A DNA stretch of 64,000 nt, taken from assembly GCA_963678675.1 (NCBI GenBank), contig OY783191.1:21502024-21566023 (forward strand), written 5' to 3'. The notes under the pieces were generated by a model. That model worked only from the letters and a program-made list of their open reading frames with translations, ran no database searches and was not told the origin of the DNA. The DNA is from Xiphydria camelus. Its lineage: Eukaryota > Arthropoda > Insecta > Hymenoptera > Xiphydriidae. Position 1 is the stretch's first letter. Each line of letters opens with the position of its first letter. This document shows positions 9,924 to 20,142 of the stretch, in pieces. The position numbers were made by a program, and so were the translations under genes.

Positions 9924-11161
9924 GGAGGATCGTCAGAGAAATGACTTCTCAGAAACCGTAATTGAATATTTTTTAAAATACTTGTGAACCCATTTTAATA
10001 AGAGAAAAAAAATCAAACAATTTCACTCTACAGTTTTCTCGTAATTAATTTTTAAAACTTACGAGATTAGCATTCAGTCTTATGGAGAGCATATTTCAAA
10101 TGCATAGAACTTGCGATTTTCAACCGAAAACAATTCTGGAAACTATGAAATGAGTTTTATCACCACACGAACTTGTTTTTACTAAATTATAAAGAATTTT
10201 CACTCTACAGTTTTTTTAATATAAAGGAAAAACTGTCGAAAAATTCAAATATTTCATGTGCATCGTCCGCCATATGCAAAAACGTGGCAACATCGTACTA
10301 TGTGACGTCATAAACTATTGGCGCGAAGCGTGCTGATAAATTTAAAAGTACGAAAGTACAAATAGGATAATGTATTGACAGATTTATTACAGACATTAAT
10401 TAACAATATAAAATTTCAGATATTTTAAAAAGTACAACTAGATATACACTGTGAAATACTTTCAAACGATTTTGAAGAATAACATTTCAATGAACACGAT
10501 CGTTTCAAAATGATATGAAAGTAAAAAACCCTACGAATATTGAGAAGCCACTTTTGTTTTTGAGTTCATCAAATTCTGATATGCATTAAAAAATATGAAA
10601 TTATTAATAATTGAAAATTTAAACTACGTGCCGAAAATTATGCTCGATCTTTAAAAAAGGAATATAATTTATTAAGAACTTCCGACCGTGCATTAACTCG
10701 ATTTAAAACTTGTTCTAATCCCTCTTTTCCAATTTTCAAGTAAGCTTCTGAAAAGGTTGTAAATTCAATATTTGCTCCTGCCAATTTGGACAGCATGGAC
10801 TCGAGATTGAGATTATAAACAGACGTCATGAACCGCTTCAACGCGTTGTCCGTCGATAAGAATTCTGTTTTACCTACCGATTTGCTACCAACTTACAAAT
10901 GTTGAAATGCTATGTTGCCACGTTTTGCACACATTTTACATATTTAAAATAAATTAAGTTTGAAGTTATAAAATTGTTTTCCAATATTTATCTTATTTTT
11001 TAGATTGAAAGTAACAAAAAGGAAAAAGAATTCAGCACCTATATTTATTATTGCAGTTTTTATAAAACTTAAAATTTCACTATTTGAAATTGGCAACACA
11101 CGTCGATTTCTTTGTTCTTTTTCCCCTTCTACCTCACCCCGAAGAGCACTGACGATCCTCC
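9924..11161. mobile_element. TTAA-flanked element with GGAGGATCGTCAG ends
   Basis: GGAGGATCGTCAG at 9924 and CTGACGATCCTCC to 11161 are each bordered by TTAA (9920-9923, 11162-11165). This is the target signature of piggyBac- or Kolobok-type transposition. The element at 26798-27866 has related ends (GGAGGATCGACT), so this is a family. It holds one unrecognised open frame on the minus strand. Confidence 0.85.
10638..10890 (-). CDS. Unrecognised small ORF inside TTAA element
   Basis: An open frame runs from about 10890 down to a stop at 10638, without a clear start; the first Met is in KRFMTSVYNL. The product is mixed helical-looking (LESMLSKLAGANIEF, LEQVLNRVNARSEVL) and I do not recognise it. 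It is not a transposase motif I know, and may be the remnant of a captured exon or simply an open frame. No partner exon with convincing splice sites was found. Confidence 0.25.
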
Positions 11162-11165
11162 TTAA

Positions 11166-11300
11166 CAGACTATACTTACAATCTCACGTCCTTCATGGAA
11201 GGCTAATTGCCGGACGGATCGGAGTAAGCCATCCCCGCAGTGGCCAGCTTAATAAATACAGCTATACCATGGAATAATAAGTCAGATTGTAAAGGGGAGA
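11166..11300 (+). repeat. Short interspersed repeat family, copy 2
   Basis: Contains CCTTCATGGAAGGCTAATTG, CCGGACGGATCGGAGTAAGC and an end at AATAAATACAGCTATACC. It aligns inverted with 13988-14090 and more distantly with the other copies. It is separated from 9366-9402 by the insertions between them. Confidence 0.6.
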
Positions 11301-11351
11301 AATAACGGATTCCATAGATAACCGTGTAAATCTGATACCTGGCTTGCCATG

Positions 11352-11566
11352 TACACCCGGGTTCACGGATTCTGAACATAGTGACTTTTCAAAATGTCAT
11401 ATTTCAATATACTAACCAATGAATAATTAATTATCATGCTTTCATTAGCCAGGGCAAAGGCCGCATTAGCTAATGAAAGTTTGACATTTAATTGCTAATT
11501 GGCTGTTACGTTTTAAAATTACATTTTGAAAAGTCATTAGGTTCAGAATCCGTGAACCCGGGTGTA
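11352..11566. mobile_element. Foldback MITE, TACACCCGGG family copy 1
   Basis: TACACCCGGGTTCACGGATT at 11352 mirrors its reverse complement ending at 11566, with arms of about 90 bp. Another copy is at 49264-49479. Confidence 0.85.
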
Positions 11567-11770
11567 CACCCGGGGCCACGGATTCTTCTTCTGGTTACTT
11601 TTGCAAAATGTTTCTATTATAGGTACCCTATATATTAATTACTCATTCAAATTTCTAACATTAGCATCAACATCTATAGCAGAAATAATGGATTCGGTTT
11701 TTGAACAGTAAAAATAACAATTAACAAATTAAGAGAGGGGGGGGCAGTCTTACTTCGACCAGGGTGTACA
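11565..11770. mobile_element. Foldback MITE, TACACCCGGG family, abutting degenerate copy 2
   Basis: Begins at TACACCCGGGGCCACGGATT, sharing its first bases with the end of the previous copy, and ends at CCAGGGTGTA near 11768. Only the termini still match. The two copies are head to tail with a shared boundary. Confidence 0.55.
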
Positions 11771-12540
11771 CAATATCCTACAATAAATTAGGACAGTTAT
11801 TTTGGATTAATCTATTTCTCCAGCCTTATACCATACTTGTAAAACGCTTGCGTGCTGGTTATTCTCAGTATAGCGCTATACCGCGTTTATACTGTGTTTG
11901 TAAAACCCGCCCTCATTCATACGAGCAGCTAGTACGCCTGCGTCGGACTAAAAGTTTCCTGACAATCCGCAAACTTTTTTGACTGTCAGCAAACTCGTCT
12001 GACTCCTGCTGGAACAGCGGATTTGGAATCAGTGACTGTCACGTACTTCTTGCTGGAACGCATAGAATCTTAATGCGCATGCGCCTGACGTCCGCTGACA
12101 GTCTCTGACTTCTGCAGGAACAAACCTTATATACCCGTAGACCGTCAGATAGTGACAGATTCTGGTGCCCCATTTTCACATACAAGCCTCGAAGAGGGTT
12201 GAAAAGTAGTTCGATGCTGAGTAGAATGAAGCGAAATTTACGAATCTGGGGATAACATATGGAAAATTCGATTTTTCTTAACAGAAATAAAAAGGGTTCT
12301 GTTGCCCATTTTTTTCACGCATGCCTTGTTCACTAAATGATTAATTAATAGAACCTGGCTTCGGAAAACCAAAGGCATGAGTGTTGCAGGTGGCTAAAGG
12401 GTTGAAATAAGGGCGTAATCTTGTAAGGAAAAATCGAGATTTTTTGACCGATTTTCCCACACATGCCTATTGGAAGTATGGAAACGTACATCGTCACTAG
12501 CCCGAAAAAAGTATTTGCAGGAGTGGCGCGAATGGATATA

Positions 12541-12825
12541 GTTATTTTCGATATTAGTGCGTGAAGCGCAAGTTTTTAACGAGTGTGAAGTTTGCCGCAC
12601 GAGCATCGCTCGTGCGGTTATCACACGAGTTAAAAACGGCGTGAAACACACGAATATCGAATTTGACTTTTTGTCGCCAGTGTCAAAACCGAGGTTGGAG
12701 CGTGGGCGTCAGTGAAGAGAATAGATATTTTCGTTATAAGGGCGTGAAGCGCCGTTTTTAACGAGTGTGAAGTTTTCCGCACGAGTTAAAACGACGCGAA
12801 ACGCCCTTATAACGAATTCTATTTT
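12541..12825. repeat. Two GC-richer imperfect palindromes
   Basis: 12541-12658 (AACGAGTGTGAAG ... CACACGAGTTAAAA, centred on GCACGAGCATCGCTCGTGC) and 12733-12813 (GGGCGTGAAGCGC ... GCGAAACGCCC) are related hairpins about 190 bp apart inside the left foldback arm. Confidence 0.7.
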
Positions 12826-13225
12826 TTGTCACTAAGTGTCAAATATGAGGTTGACGGGGTTGAGGACGCCCGTGAAACCGAGTTTTACGCACTGAGTGAC
12901 GAAAAAAGTGTTCACACACTGCGCATGTACCTTTATGCACTGCACAGGTTGTTCACACACTGAGCAGCTTCAGTGTGTGAAACACGATTTCACAAGCGTC
13001 GAGGACGATCGAAAAACCGAGGTTTTTGACACTGAGTGACAAAAAATACATTTTGGAGTCGTAAAACTTGATGGATTTTTTTTCGATTTTTCAGTTATTT
13101 TTCTATGCAAGCCTTTGAAACTATAGACTATTATTGATGTGTTAGACATTATAATGAAATTGGCATGACTATCGGATGTGGACGGAACGAAGACTTGCGT
13201 CGGAAAGTTGCAGGAAAATTGTATG

Positions 13226-13600
13226 CAAATTGCCGCCATTTTCCCACGCATGCCTTTTGACATATGCTTAGGAAAGGTGATTTTAAGTGTATATAACAAA
13301 AGACTTGAGTTTCAGACGTGGCCATCATATTATACATAATGTATTGAAGAAAATGCTGACAGAAAAATTCTAGAAATTGCCGCCATTTTCCCACGCATGC
13401 CTTTTGACATTTGCTTAGAAAAAGTGATTTTAAGTGTATATAACAAAAGACTTGAGTGTCGGACGTGGCCATCATATTAATTATACATAATGTATTGAAG
13501 AAAGAGCTGACAGAAAAATTCTAGAAATTGCCGCCATTTTCCCACGCAAGCCGTTTGACATATGCTTAGAAGAAATGATTCTAAGACTATTGTAATAAAG
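13226..13600 (+). repeat. Tandem array, about 150-bp unit, left arm
   Basis: Three consecutive units start at AATTGCCGCCATTTTCCCAC near 13226, 13378 and 13527 and are about 90% alike by eye. The inverted counterpart array is at 15220-15760. Confidence 0.85.
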
Positions 13601-13987
13601 AGCTTGAGTGTCGGACATGGAGAATATTATTTATGTAAAAAAGAGGTGATAAAAAATATAGAAATATTTTATGCACGGTTATTAATGTGATACCTATAAA
13701 CATAGGTACATTTCCTTCTGTAAGTATAATAATATTTCATATTATGAAAATAGTGCGCTTAATGTGGTCATATGAGAAATAAATAACTCTTTTTGAAAGT
13801 AATGATAGTGAAAAGAGTTAATTTTGTGAATAATTTTGGAAACTGAATTATATTACAAAGTGGTTGTACAATATCTCATAACGAGCTAAATTCACACATA
13901 TAAGAGTCATTTTTCCACCTATCGTCGGTGAAGTCCTAATACCTCGTAACCAAAAAATGATGAATTGTCGGTTATGAGGTATTAGCA

Positions 13988-14090
13988 CTTCATCGACGCT
14001 ATAATGGCATTCATTAGAGTGGCCACTGCGGGTCCGATTCGTCCGGCAATTGGCCTTCCGGGAAGGATGTAGGATTGTAATAAGTACAGT
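13988..14090 (-). repeat. Short interspersed repeat family, copy 3 (inverted)
   Basis: Reverse complement contains CCTTCCCGGAAGGCCAATTG and GACCCGCAGTGGCCACTC, matching copy 2. The flank up to 14135 also matches 9366-9400 (GCGAACAAGG, GCAAC.GTAC). Confidence 0.6.
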
Positions 14091-14172
14091 TGTATAATTG
14101 TATAAGTACAGTTGCAACCTTGTTCGCCAAAACGTACCGATTCGCTATTGTGTGCTGACGAACTTGGCTCTA

Positions 14173-14487
14173 CCGTATGTCCCACTCTGTATTGGCCAGT
14201 TTGAAGTTACCTTCGGGGAGGCTTGGTCGGTACTTGAGTCATTTAATACCGGTAGAAGTCGAGTCGGTAGTTAGAGTTGGTGTCAATTCGGGTGATCGAA
14301 GTGTCTAACCTCGAAATTGTGAATTTGTGAATAATGGTGAGTAATTTCCATTATTCACAAATTCATAATTTCGAGGTTAGACGCTTCGAACTCCCGAATT
14401 GACACCAACTCTAGTACCTGACTCGAGTACCGACTAAGCCTGCGCGAAGGTTATTTCAAACTGGCCAATACAGAGTGGGACATACGG
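14173..14487. mobile_element. Foldback MITE, CCGTATGTCC family copy 2
   Basis: CCGTATGTCCCACTCTGT at 14173 mirrors the end at 14487, both flanked by TA. The arms pair almost completely around a centre near 14330. Same termini as the 3.8-kb element at 1915-5760, so it may be cross-mobilised by that family's transposase. Confidence 0.9.
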
Positions 14488-14689
14488 TAGATTAGAAAGG
14501 TGCTTAAATCGCGATGATACTGAGCGGTAGGAATCGGTATGTAGGATTATCGTATGGTAATTACTTTCCGAGAAAGATACTAGACTGCAGTCCGTGAATG
14601 TTCCGTCACGCGATAGACGCAATTCTGAATATCAGTTCGTACCGTTCTAATCGCATCGCAATCATAAATACCTCGTGAACCTAAAGTTA

Positions 14690-14836
14690 ATCTCGCCATC
14701 AGCGAAGCGGTATATTTTGGCAAATCCAGGCTGCTAATGAGCTCGCTGTTCCGCACCTTTTCTAAAAGGGTTAATTGCTAGACTAGTTATAATGAACTGT
14801 TTCCCGCAATACCGATTCTGATAAATACCGCTATAC
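14690..14836 (+). repeat. Short interspersed repeat family, copy 4
   Basis: Carries CTCGCCATCAGCGAAGCGGT, GCTAATGAGCTCGC and an end at AATACCGCTAT. The MITE at 14840 inserted right after it. Confidence 0.7.
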
Positions 14837-14839
14837 TTA

Positions 14840-14994
14840 GGGCAGGTTGTATAAACGCAGTGAACTGTAGTTCAGCTTGAACTGTGGATGGAGCGTCGTT
14901 TTGGTATATTTCGTGTGACACAAAATATACCAAAACGACGCTCGATCCACAGTTCAAGCCGAGCTACAGTTCATCGCGTTTATACATTCGGCCC
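14840..14994. mobile_element. 155-bp palindromic MITE with TTA target duplication, copy 1
   Basis: Begins GGGCAGGTTGTATAAACGC and ends in GCCC, flanked by TTA (14837-14839, 14995-14997). Arms AACTGTGGATGGAGCGTCGT and mirror. A second copy at 51799-51953 has TAA duplications. The TWA target suggests PIF/Harbinger-type mobilisation. Confidence 0.9.
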
Positions 14995-15219
14995 TTAGAA
15001 TGCTAAATCAGCTTCCGGGTTTCTAAAAATTTAATTTAGCATTGTTCACTTGAATCTTTTACTTACTCCACTTGAATGTGTTGTGATAGTGTTTTAATAC
15101 GAAAAATAAATATATTTGTTGTTGAAATCATGTAGTGTCTTAGTTCGTCATCTTACCCGACCTTCCCCTATATTGTAAGTAAATTAAAAATAAAGAAACA
15201 AACAAATAACGGCTTGCGT

Positions 15220-15760
15220 GGGAAAATGGCGGCAATTTCTAGAATTTTTCTGTCCGCTCTTTAACTCTTTTCACTATCATTACTTTCAAAAAGAGTTATT
15301 TATTTCTCATATGACCACATTAAGCGCACTATTTTCATAATATGAAATATTATTATACTTACAGAAGGAAATGTACCTATGTTTATAGGTATCACATTAA
15401 TAACCGTGCATAAAATATTTCTATATTTTTTATCACCTCTTTTTTACATAAATAATATTCTCCATGTCCGACACTCAAGCTCTTTATTACAATAGTCTTA
15501 GAATCATTTCTTCTAAGCATATGTCAAACGGCTTGCGTGGGAAAATGGCGGCAATTTCTAGAATTTTTCTGTCAGCTCTTTCTTCAATACATTATGTATA
15601 ATTAATATGATGGCCACGTCCGACACTCACGTCTTTTGTTATATACAATTAAAATCACTTTTTCTAAGCATACGTCAAAAGGCATGCGTGGGAAAATGGC
15701 GGCAATTTCCATACAATTTTCCTGCAATTTTCCTATGTTGTTAAAATATGAAGGCCACGC
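15220..15760 (-). repeat. Tandem array, about 150-bp unit, right arm
   Basis: Inverted counterpart of 13226-13600, with GGGAAAATGGCGGCAATTTC at about 15220, 15538 and 15690. The spacing differs from the left arm because unique sequence (15250-15480) separates the first units. Confidence 0.8.
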
Positions 15761-16434
15761 TCTACACTCAAGCCATTATTTTTTTACGGACTCTTAAATT
15801 CATAAGTTTTTATTGCAATTAATTTCGTTCATGGAAAAATAACTGAAAAATTGAAAAAAAAATCCGTTAACGTTTACGACACCAAAATGTATAATACTTA
15901 TCAATTCGCGCCACTCATGCCAATATTTTTTCGGGCTAGTGACGATGTACGTTTCCATACTTCCAATAGGCATCTGTGGGAAAATCGGTCAAAATGTCGA
16001 TTTTTTCTTACAAGATTACGCCCTTATTTCAACCCTTTAGCCACATGCAACAATCATGCCTTTGGTTTTCCGAAGCCAGGTTCTATTAATTAGTTATTTA
16101 GTGAACAAGGCATGCGTGAAAAAATGGGCAACAGACACCTTTTTATTTCTGTTAAGAAAAATCGAATTTTCCATATGTTATCCCCAGGGGCCATTCATAA
16201 ATTTCGCTTCATTCTACTCAGCATTGAAGTACTTTTCAACCCTCTTCGAGGCTTGTATGCGAAAATGGGGCACCAGAATCTATCACTATCTGACGGTCTA
16301 ATAGTGAATGTATTGAAATAATCACTTCTTCAATAATGAAAATTTTGGATTGTCTGCTATTGAAGTACCTTTTAGGATACTACAACTAAAAATGTCACAA
16401 ACTCAAGTCACTTGATACATTTTGTAAATCGGTC

Positions 16435-16575
16435 ACAATGGCGAAGCGGTAGGTTTTTGCGAATTTAGGCTGTCAATGAGCCCGCAGCCATGCACCTTTC
16501 CCGGAAGGATTAATTACTGGACGAGTCGTAATGAACCGCTTTCCACAATACCCATTCTAATAAACACCGCTATCT
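16435..16575 (+). repeat. Short interspersed repeat family, copy 5
   Basis: Carries GGCGAAGCGGTAGGTTTTTG, CACCTTTCCCGGAAGGATTA and an end near AATAAACACCGCTATC. Best preserved of the five together with copy 4. Confidence 0.7.
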
Positions 16576-16729
16576 ATCTTCTTCTATCTTCCGTATACAC
16601 GTTTAAATAAAAATGTTATATTCGTTTCTTCAAGGTCTAACGTCGCGGTCTCACAGGGTCATAAACTGGGCGAGAGCACTACATACCTGTATTGTGCATG
16701 TGTCACGTCAATGTCAACACGTTGAGACC

Positions 16730-17045
16730 GCGTCGTAAGATCTCCGAAAGTTCTTTACCGATTGCTTTGAAATTTGGACATAACGTTGCATTCGAATACG
16801 CGCGTTTTTCATATATACCTACTCTTTATATACCTACTCCTTAAGGAGGTAAATGAATAAAAATGTATCTTAAATTTCCGAAAGTTATTCACCGATTGCT
16901 TTGAAATTTTAATACGTTGCATTTGAATACGCACGTTTTTTTTTATATATCTACTATCTATATACCAACTCCCTTAAGGGAGTAAAATAAAGACGAGATT
17001 ATGTCGTGATTCACGCGGACAAAGTCGCAAGGGGAAAGCTATTGA
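16730..17045 (-). repeat. Dispersed repeat, uninterrupted copy (empty sites for two later insertions)
   Basis: Two units of about 120 bp contain CTCCGAAAGTT, ACCGATTGCTTTGAAATTT and CATTCGAATACGC, followed by GGGGAAAGCTA. The same repeat, inverted, is at 41567-41631, continued at 45384-45555 and again at 56028-56140. Here the palindromic joint ACTCCCTTAAGGGAGT and the CTCCTTAAGGAG...TATATAC joint are intact, showing the pre-insertion state of the elements at 41632-45383 and 45556-56027. Another copy is at 56990-57150. Confidence 0.8.
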
Positions 17046-18432
17046 CTACTTACTTCTAAAGTAACTGAATATGGATTAAGAGTTACTGATGTCTGGCGAA
17101 TCACACGGTCTTCTTATCACAGAAATTTGGGTTATACCACATTTGTGTGTGTGTGCGCTTACTCGCATTTAAAACATGTTTAGAAAAGACTAATTTTAGG
17201 CCATTTTTATACGAAGCATCATTATGATGCATAAATTTTACAGCCTGAAAGCTGAAATAAATGATAGTATCCATTGCCAGCAAGTTGACATTGACACATC
17301 AGGTCCTACGGTCACTTAACTACAAGGCCGGGTGTCCACCGGATCGGGCCGACCACAATTGAGCCGATCGCTGGGCACTTGGGTGTATGTATATATATAT
17401 ATACCGATCAGGTATATATAGATATACAGATTGGGTATATATACATATACTCAATAGTCCAGTCAAATTTCCGTTTAAATCGAAAAATGAGACATAATGG
17501 CGAAAACTTGGGAAAAGGTGTGTCTTGATGTTATTAATGGAGGGAACATATTAAAAGAAGAATCCCCCCCCCCCCCGGCGAAGTGTGTAAAAAAATTATT
17601 TATTGTTGAAAAAATCGGTTCTTCGCTAATATTTTGAAAACTACGTGACCTATTGAAAAATAGTTTAGACAAAAGTTATAGATAATAAAATTATCTACAA
17701 AAAAGCTATTACACTTTTTACCCTATCTTCAACGCCTAACAAGCTAGGACCTCCAGATGAGTTGAAATGTTCAAATATTCATAACAAATCCAAAAATTAA
17801 GATTTTTGCAATTTCCTTTTTTGTAACTCGTTTAGAAAAATCTCATCATTTTTCCTAGCGTAACCAAATTTTGATTTTCATTGTTGTTTACATATGATTG
17901 ATTTTTAAAGTTTTAAATACTTGAATTTACATAGAAATTTGCAATTAACAATTTTTTAAATTATACCATCGTTTATTTTGGATTGTTTCTGAATAAAAAG
18001 ATAAATAGCAATTCAACGTGTCTCATCTGGTTTGCAAGATATGCTAAATTGAAAAGGAAGGAGATTTATGCGATGATCACCACTGACTACACAAACTGTG
18101 CCAAACATATAGACGTTTGTGTGCGCGCGCTGCTGCAGTTGCTGCGAGTGTTAGTGAGGCAGAGGGTTGGTCCGGGCGTTTCGGAGTAACTGTTCCGTTG
18201 CAGGGGATTCGTAGCATCGTGACCATGAATACCTCGCCAACCTAGTAGCCCAGGCAGTGTGCATTATCTTATTTCCATTAGCTTCTTTCCAGCGCCTCCT
18301 AGGTAAACGGTTCTATTTTTGGTTGATCAACAAAATTGATTCAATTTCATTGAACAGTGCTTGGAGAAACAAATTTTTGAAAATCGCGTCACGCGCGCGT
18401 TCTAAGTGTCTCGAATTGGCGTACATTTTATC

Positions 18433-18507
18433 ACCAATGCTTCGATAGCGCAACGGTCAAGTTGCCGGGCTGGGAGTCTCGATGTCGTGGGTTCAAATCT
18501 CGTTGGT
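18433..18507 (+). other. tRNA-like sequence, copy A (left arm)
   Basis: 75 nt with ends ACCAATG and CGTTGGT that can pair as a 7-bp stem, an A-box-like TAGCGCAACGGTC, a GCAAC...GTTGC hairpin, a B-box-like GGGTTCAAATC and a following T-run that could stop RNA polymerase III. The T-arm and acceptor positions do not fit a canonical cloverleaf, so it is more likely a tRNA-derived SINE-like unit than a working tRNA. Confidence 0.55.
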
Positions 18508-19205
18508 TTTTTTTTCTTTTTTCTTTATTAACTCTTTTTTTTCATTTGATTGCACCACTTCTTGTTATAGAAAGTGGTTTACATTACCGAATGAAATAAT
18601 AGTTTCAATGTTTTTCATAGTTTTACATTATCATCTTCCTTATTGAGGTGAACCAATATTATTTGTAACAACAGTTGGAAACATCGTTGCGTTTTTTTTA
18701 CTCTTACATTTCGTCATAGGAATTTTTGGCTGCCGAAGATTTTGTTCATAATTTTGGGTGATAGTTGTCGGAAAAACATTTGAAGCACACCGTATTTTGA
18801 CACCATAAGTATTTATTTTGACGAATGGGATTTTGCCACACGCACATTTACACTTTAAAAGCGTTATGGAAAAGCAAATTTCATTATTTCATTCAGTGTT
18901 TCAAATGTTTTTTCGACAATTATCATCCAAAATCATGAACAAAATTTTCGGCAGCCAATAATTCCCATAACAAAATGTAAGAGCAAAATAAAATGCAACG
19001 ATGTTTCCAACTGTTCTCATAAATAATATTCTGCCCTGCTAAGATAGGAAGTCGTATGTGCAAAAACGTCGATTTTTGCTTTTTTGGCTATTTGAACATA
19101 TCTACGAGTAAAAATCATCTCTGAAACAGTGTTTTGAGAACAAATTTTTTGGAAAAACGCGTCGTGCGCGCGTTCCAAGTGTCTGGAATTGGCGTACATT
19201 ATATT

Positions 19206-19280
19206 ACCAATGCTTTGATAGCGCAACGCTCAAGTTGTCCGGCTGGGAGTCTCGATGGCGTGCATTCAAATCTTGTTGGT
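19206..19280 (+). other. tRNA-like sequence, copy B (central loop)
   Basis: Same layout as copy A with changes in the stem and B box (GCATTCAAATC) and in the D-like loop (GCGCAACGCTCAAGTTG). Followed by a T-run. More diverged from A than copy C is. Confidence 0.5.
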
Positions 19281-20067
19281 TTTTTCTTCTTCTTTGTTAA
19301 CTCTTTTTTTCATTTGATTGCAACCCATTCTTGTTATAGAAAGTAATTTACATTATCGTATAAAATAATAGTTTCAATTTTGTTCATAGTTTTACATTTT
19401 GTTCTCCCTCATTGAGGTTAACCAATACTGCCGTGCTAAGACAGGAAGTCGTATCTACACTTTAACACATTACGATATGTTCAAATAGCCAAAAAAGCAA
19501 AAATCGACGTTTTTGCACATACGACTTCCTATCTTAGCAGGGCAGAATATTATTTATGAGAACAGTTGGAAACATCGTTGCATTTTATTTTGCTCTTACA
19601 TTTTGTTATGGGAATTATTGGCTGCCGAAAATTTTGTTCATGATTTTGGATGATAATTGTCGAAAAAACATTTGAAACACTGAATGAAATAATGAAATTT
19701 GCTTTTCCATAACGCTTTTAAAGTGTAAATGTGCGTGTGGCAAAATCCCATTCGTCAAAATAAATACTTATGGTGTCAAAATACGGTGTGCTTCAAATGT
19801 TTTTCCGACAACTATCACCCAAAATTATGAACAAAATCTTCGGCAGCCAAAAATTCCTATGACGAAATGTAAGAGTAAAAAAAACGCAACGATGTTTCCA
19901 ACTGTTGTTACAAATAATATTGGTTCACCTCAATAAGGAAGATGATAATGTAAAACTATGAAAAACATTGAAACTATTATTTCATTCGGTAATGTAAACC
20001 ACTTTCTATAACAAGAAGTGGTGCAATCAAATGAAAAAAAAGAGTTAATAAAGAAAAAAGAAAAAAA

Positions 20068-20142
20068 ACCAACGAGATTTGAACCCACGACATCGAGACT
20101 CCCAGCCCGGCAACTTGACCGTTGCGCTATCGAAGCATTGGT
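20068..20142 (-). other. tRNA-like sequence, copy C (right arm)
   Basis: Exact mirror of copy A as part of the palindrome arm, preceded on the plus strand by an A-run, which is a T-run in its own orientation. Confidence 0.55.

Larger units (their letters stand above)
9092..12129. mobile_element. 3-kb composite element with GGTTTGTTCCTGCAG ends
   Basis: TATAGGTTTGTTCCTGCAGA (from 9090) mirrors TCTGCAGGAACAAACCTTATA (to 12131). Related short motifs (TGTTGGAACA, TGCTGGAACG, TGCTGGAACA) recur just inside both ends and may be transposase-binding sites. At 9325 there is a possible start codon and mini-exon, MDENSGTNNRK, followed by a GTAATA donor. The remaining interior is filled by other insertions (9402-9920, 9924-11161, 11352-11770). 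I cannot assign a superfamily. Confidence 0.6.
12138..16300. mobile_element. Foldback element with tandem-repeat arms (FB/Galileo-like architecture)
   Basis: TAGACCGTCAGATAGTGA at 12138 mirrors the end at 16300. The arms (about 12138-13800 and 15215-16300) are built from diverged repeats of roughly 145-155 bp. Each carries a core like CCATTTTCCCACGCATGCC: near 12167, 12310, 12455, 13235, 13387 and 13536 on the left, with mirror cores on the right. The unique middle holds other repeats (13988-14160, 14173-14487, 14690-14994). No transposase was found. Long arms made of direct repeats recall Drosophila FB and Galileo elements; this is an architectural analogy, not a sequence match. Confidence 0.75.

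Noticed and set aside
12970..13600. Possible CRISPR-like direct repeats
   Set aside because: Units are about 150 bp, diverged and mirrored in the opposite arm; no short repeat/unique spacer pattern and the genome is eukaryotic.
18433..18507. Functional tRNA gene
   Set aside because: Length and boxes fit, but the stems do not form a standard cloverleaf and all copies lie in a foldback; described as tRNA-like instead.
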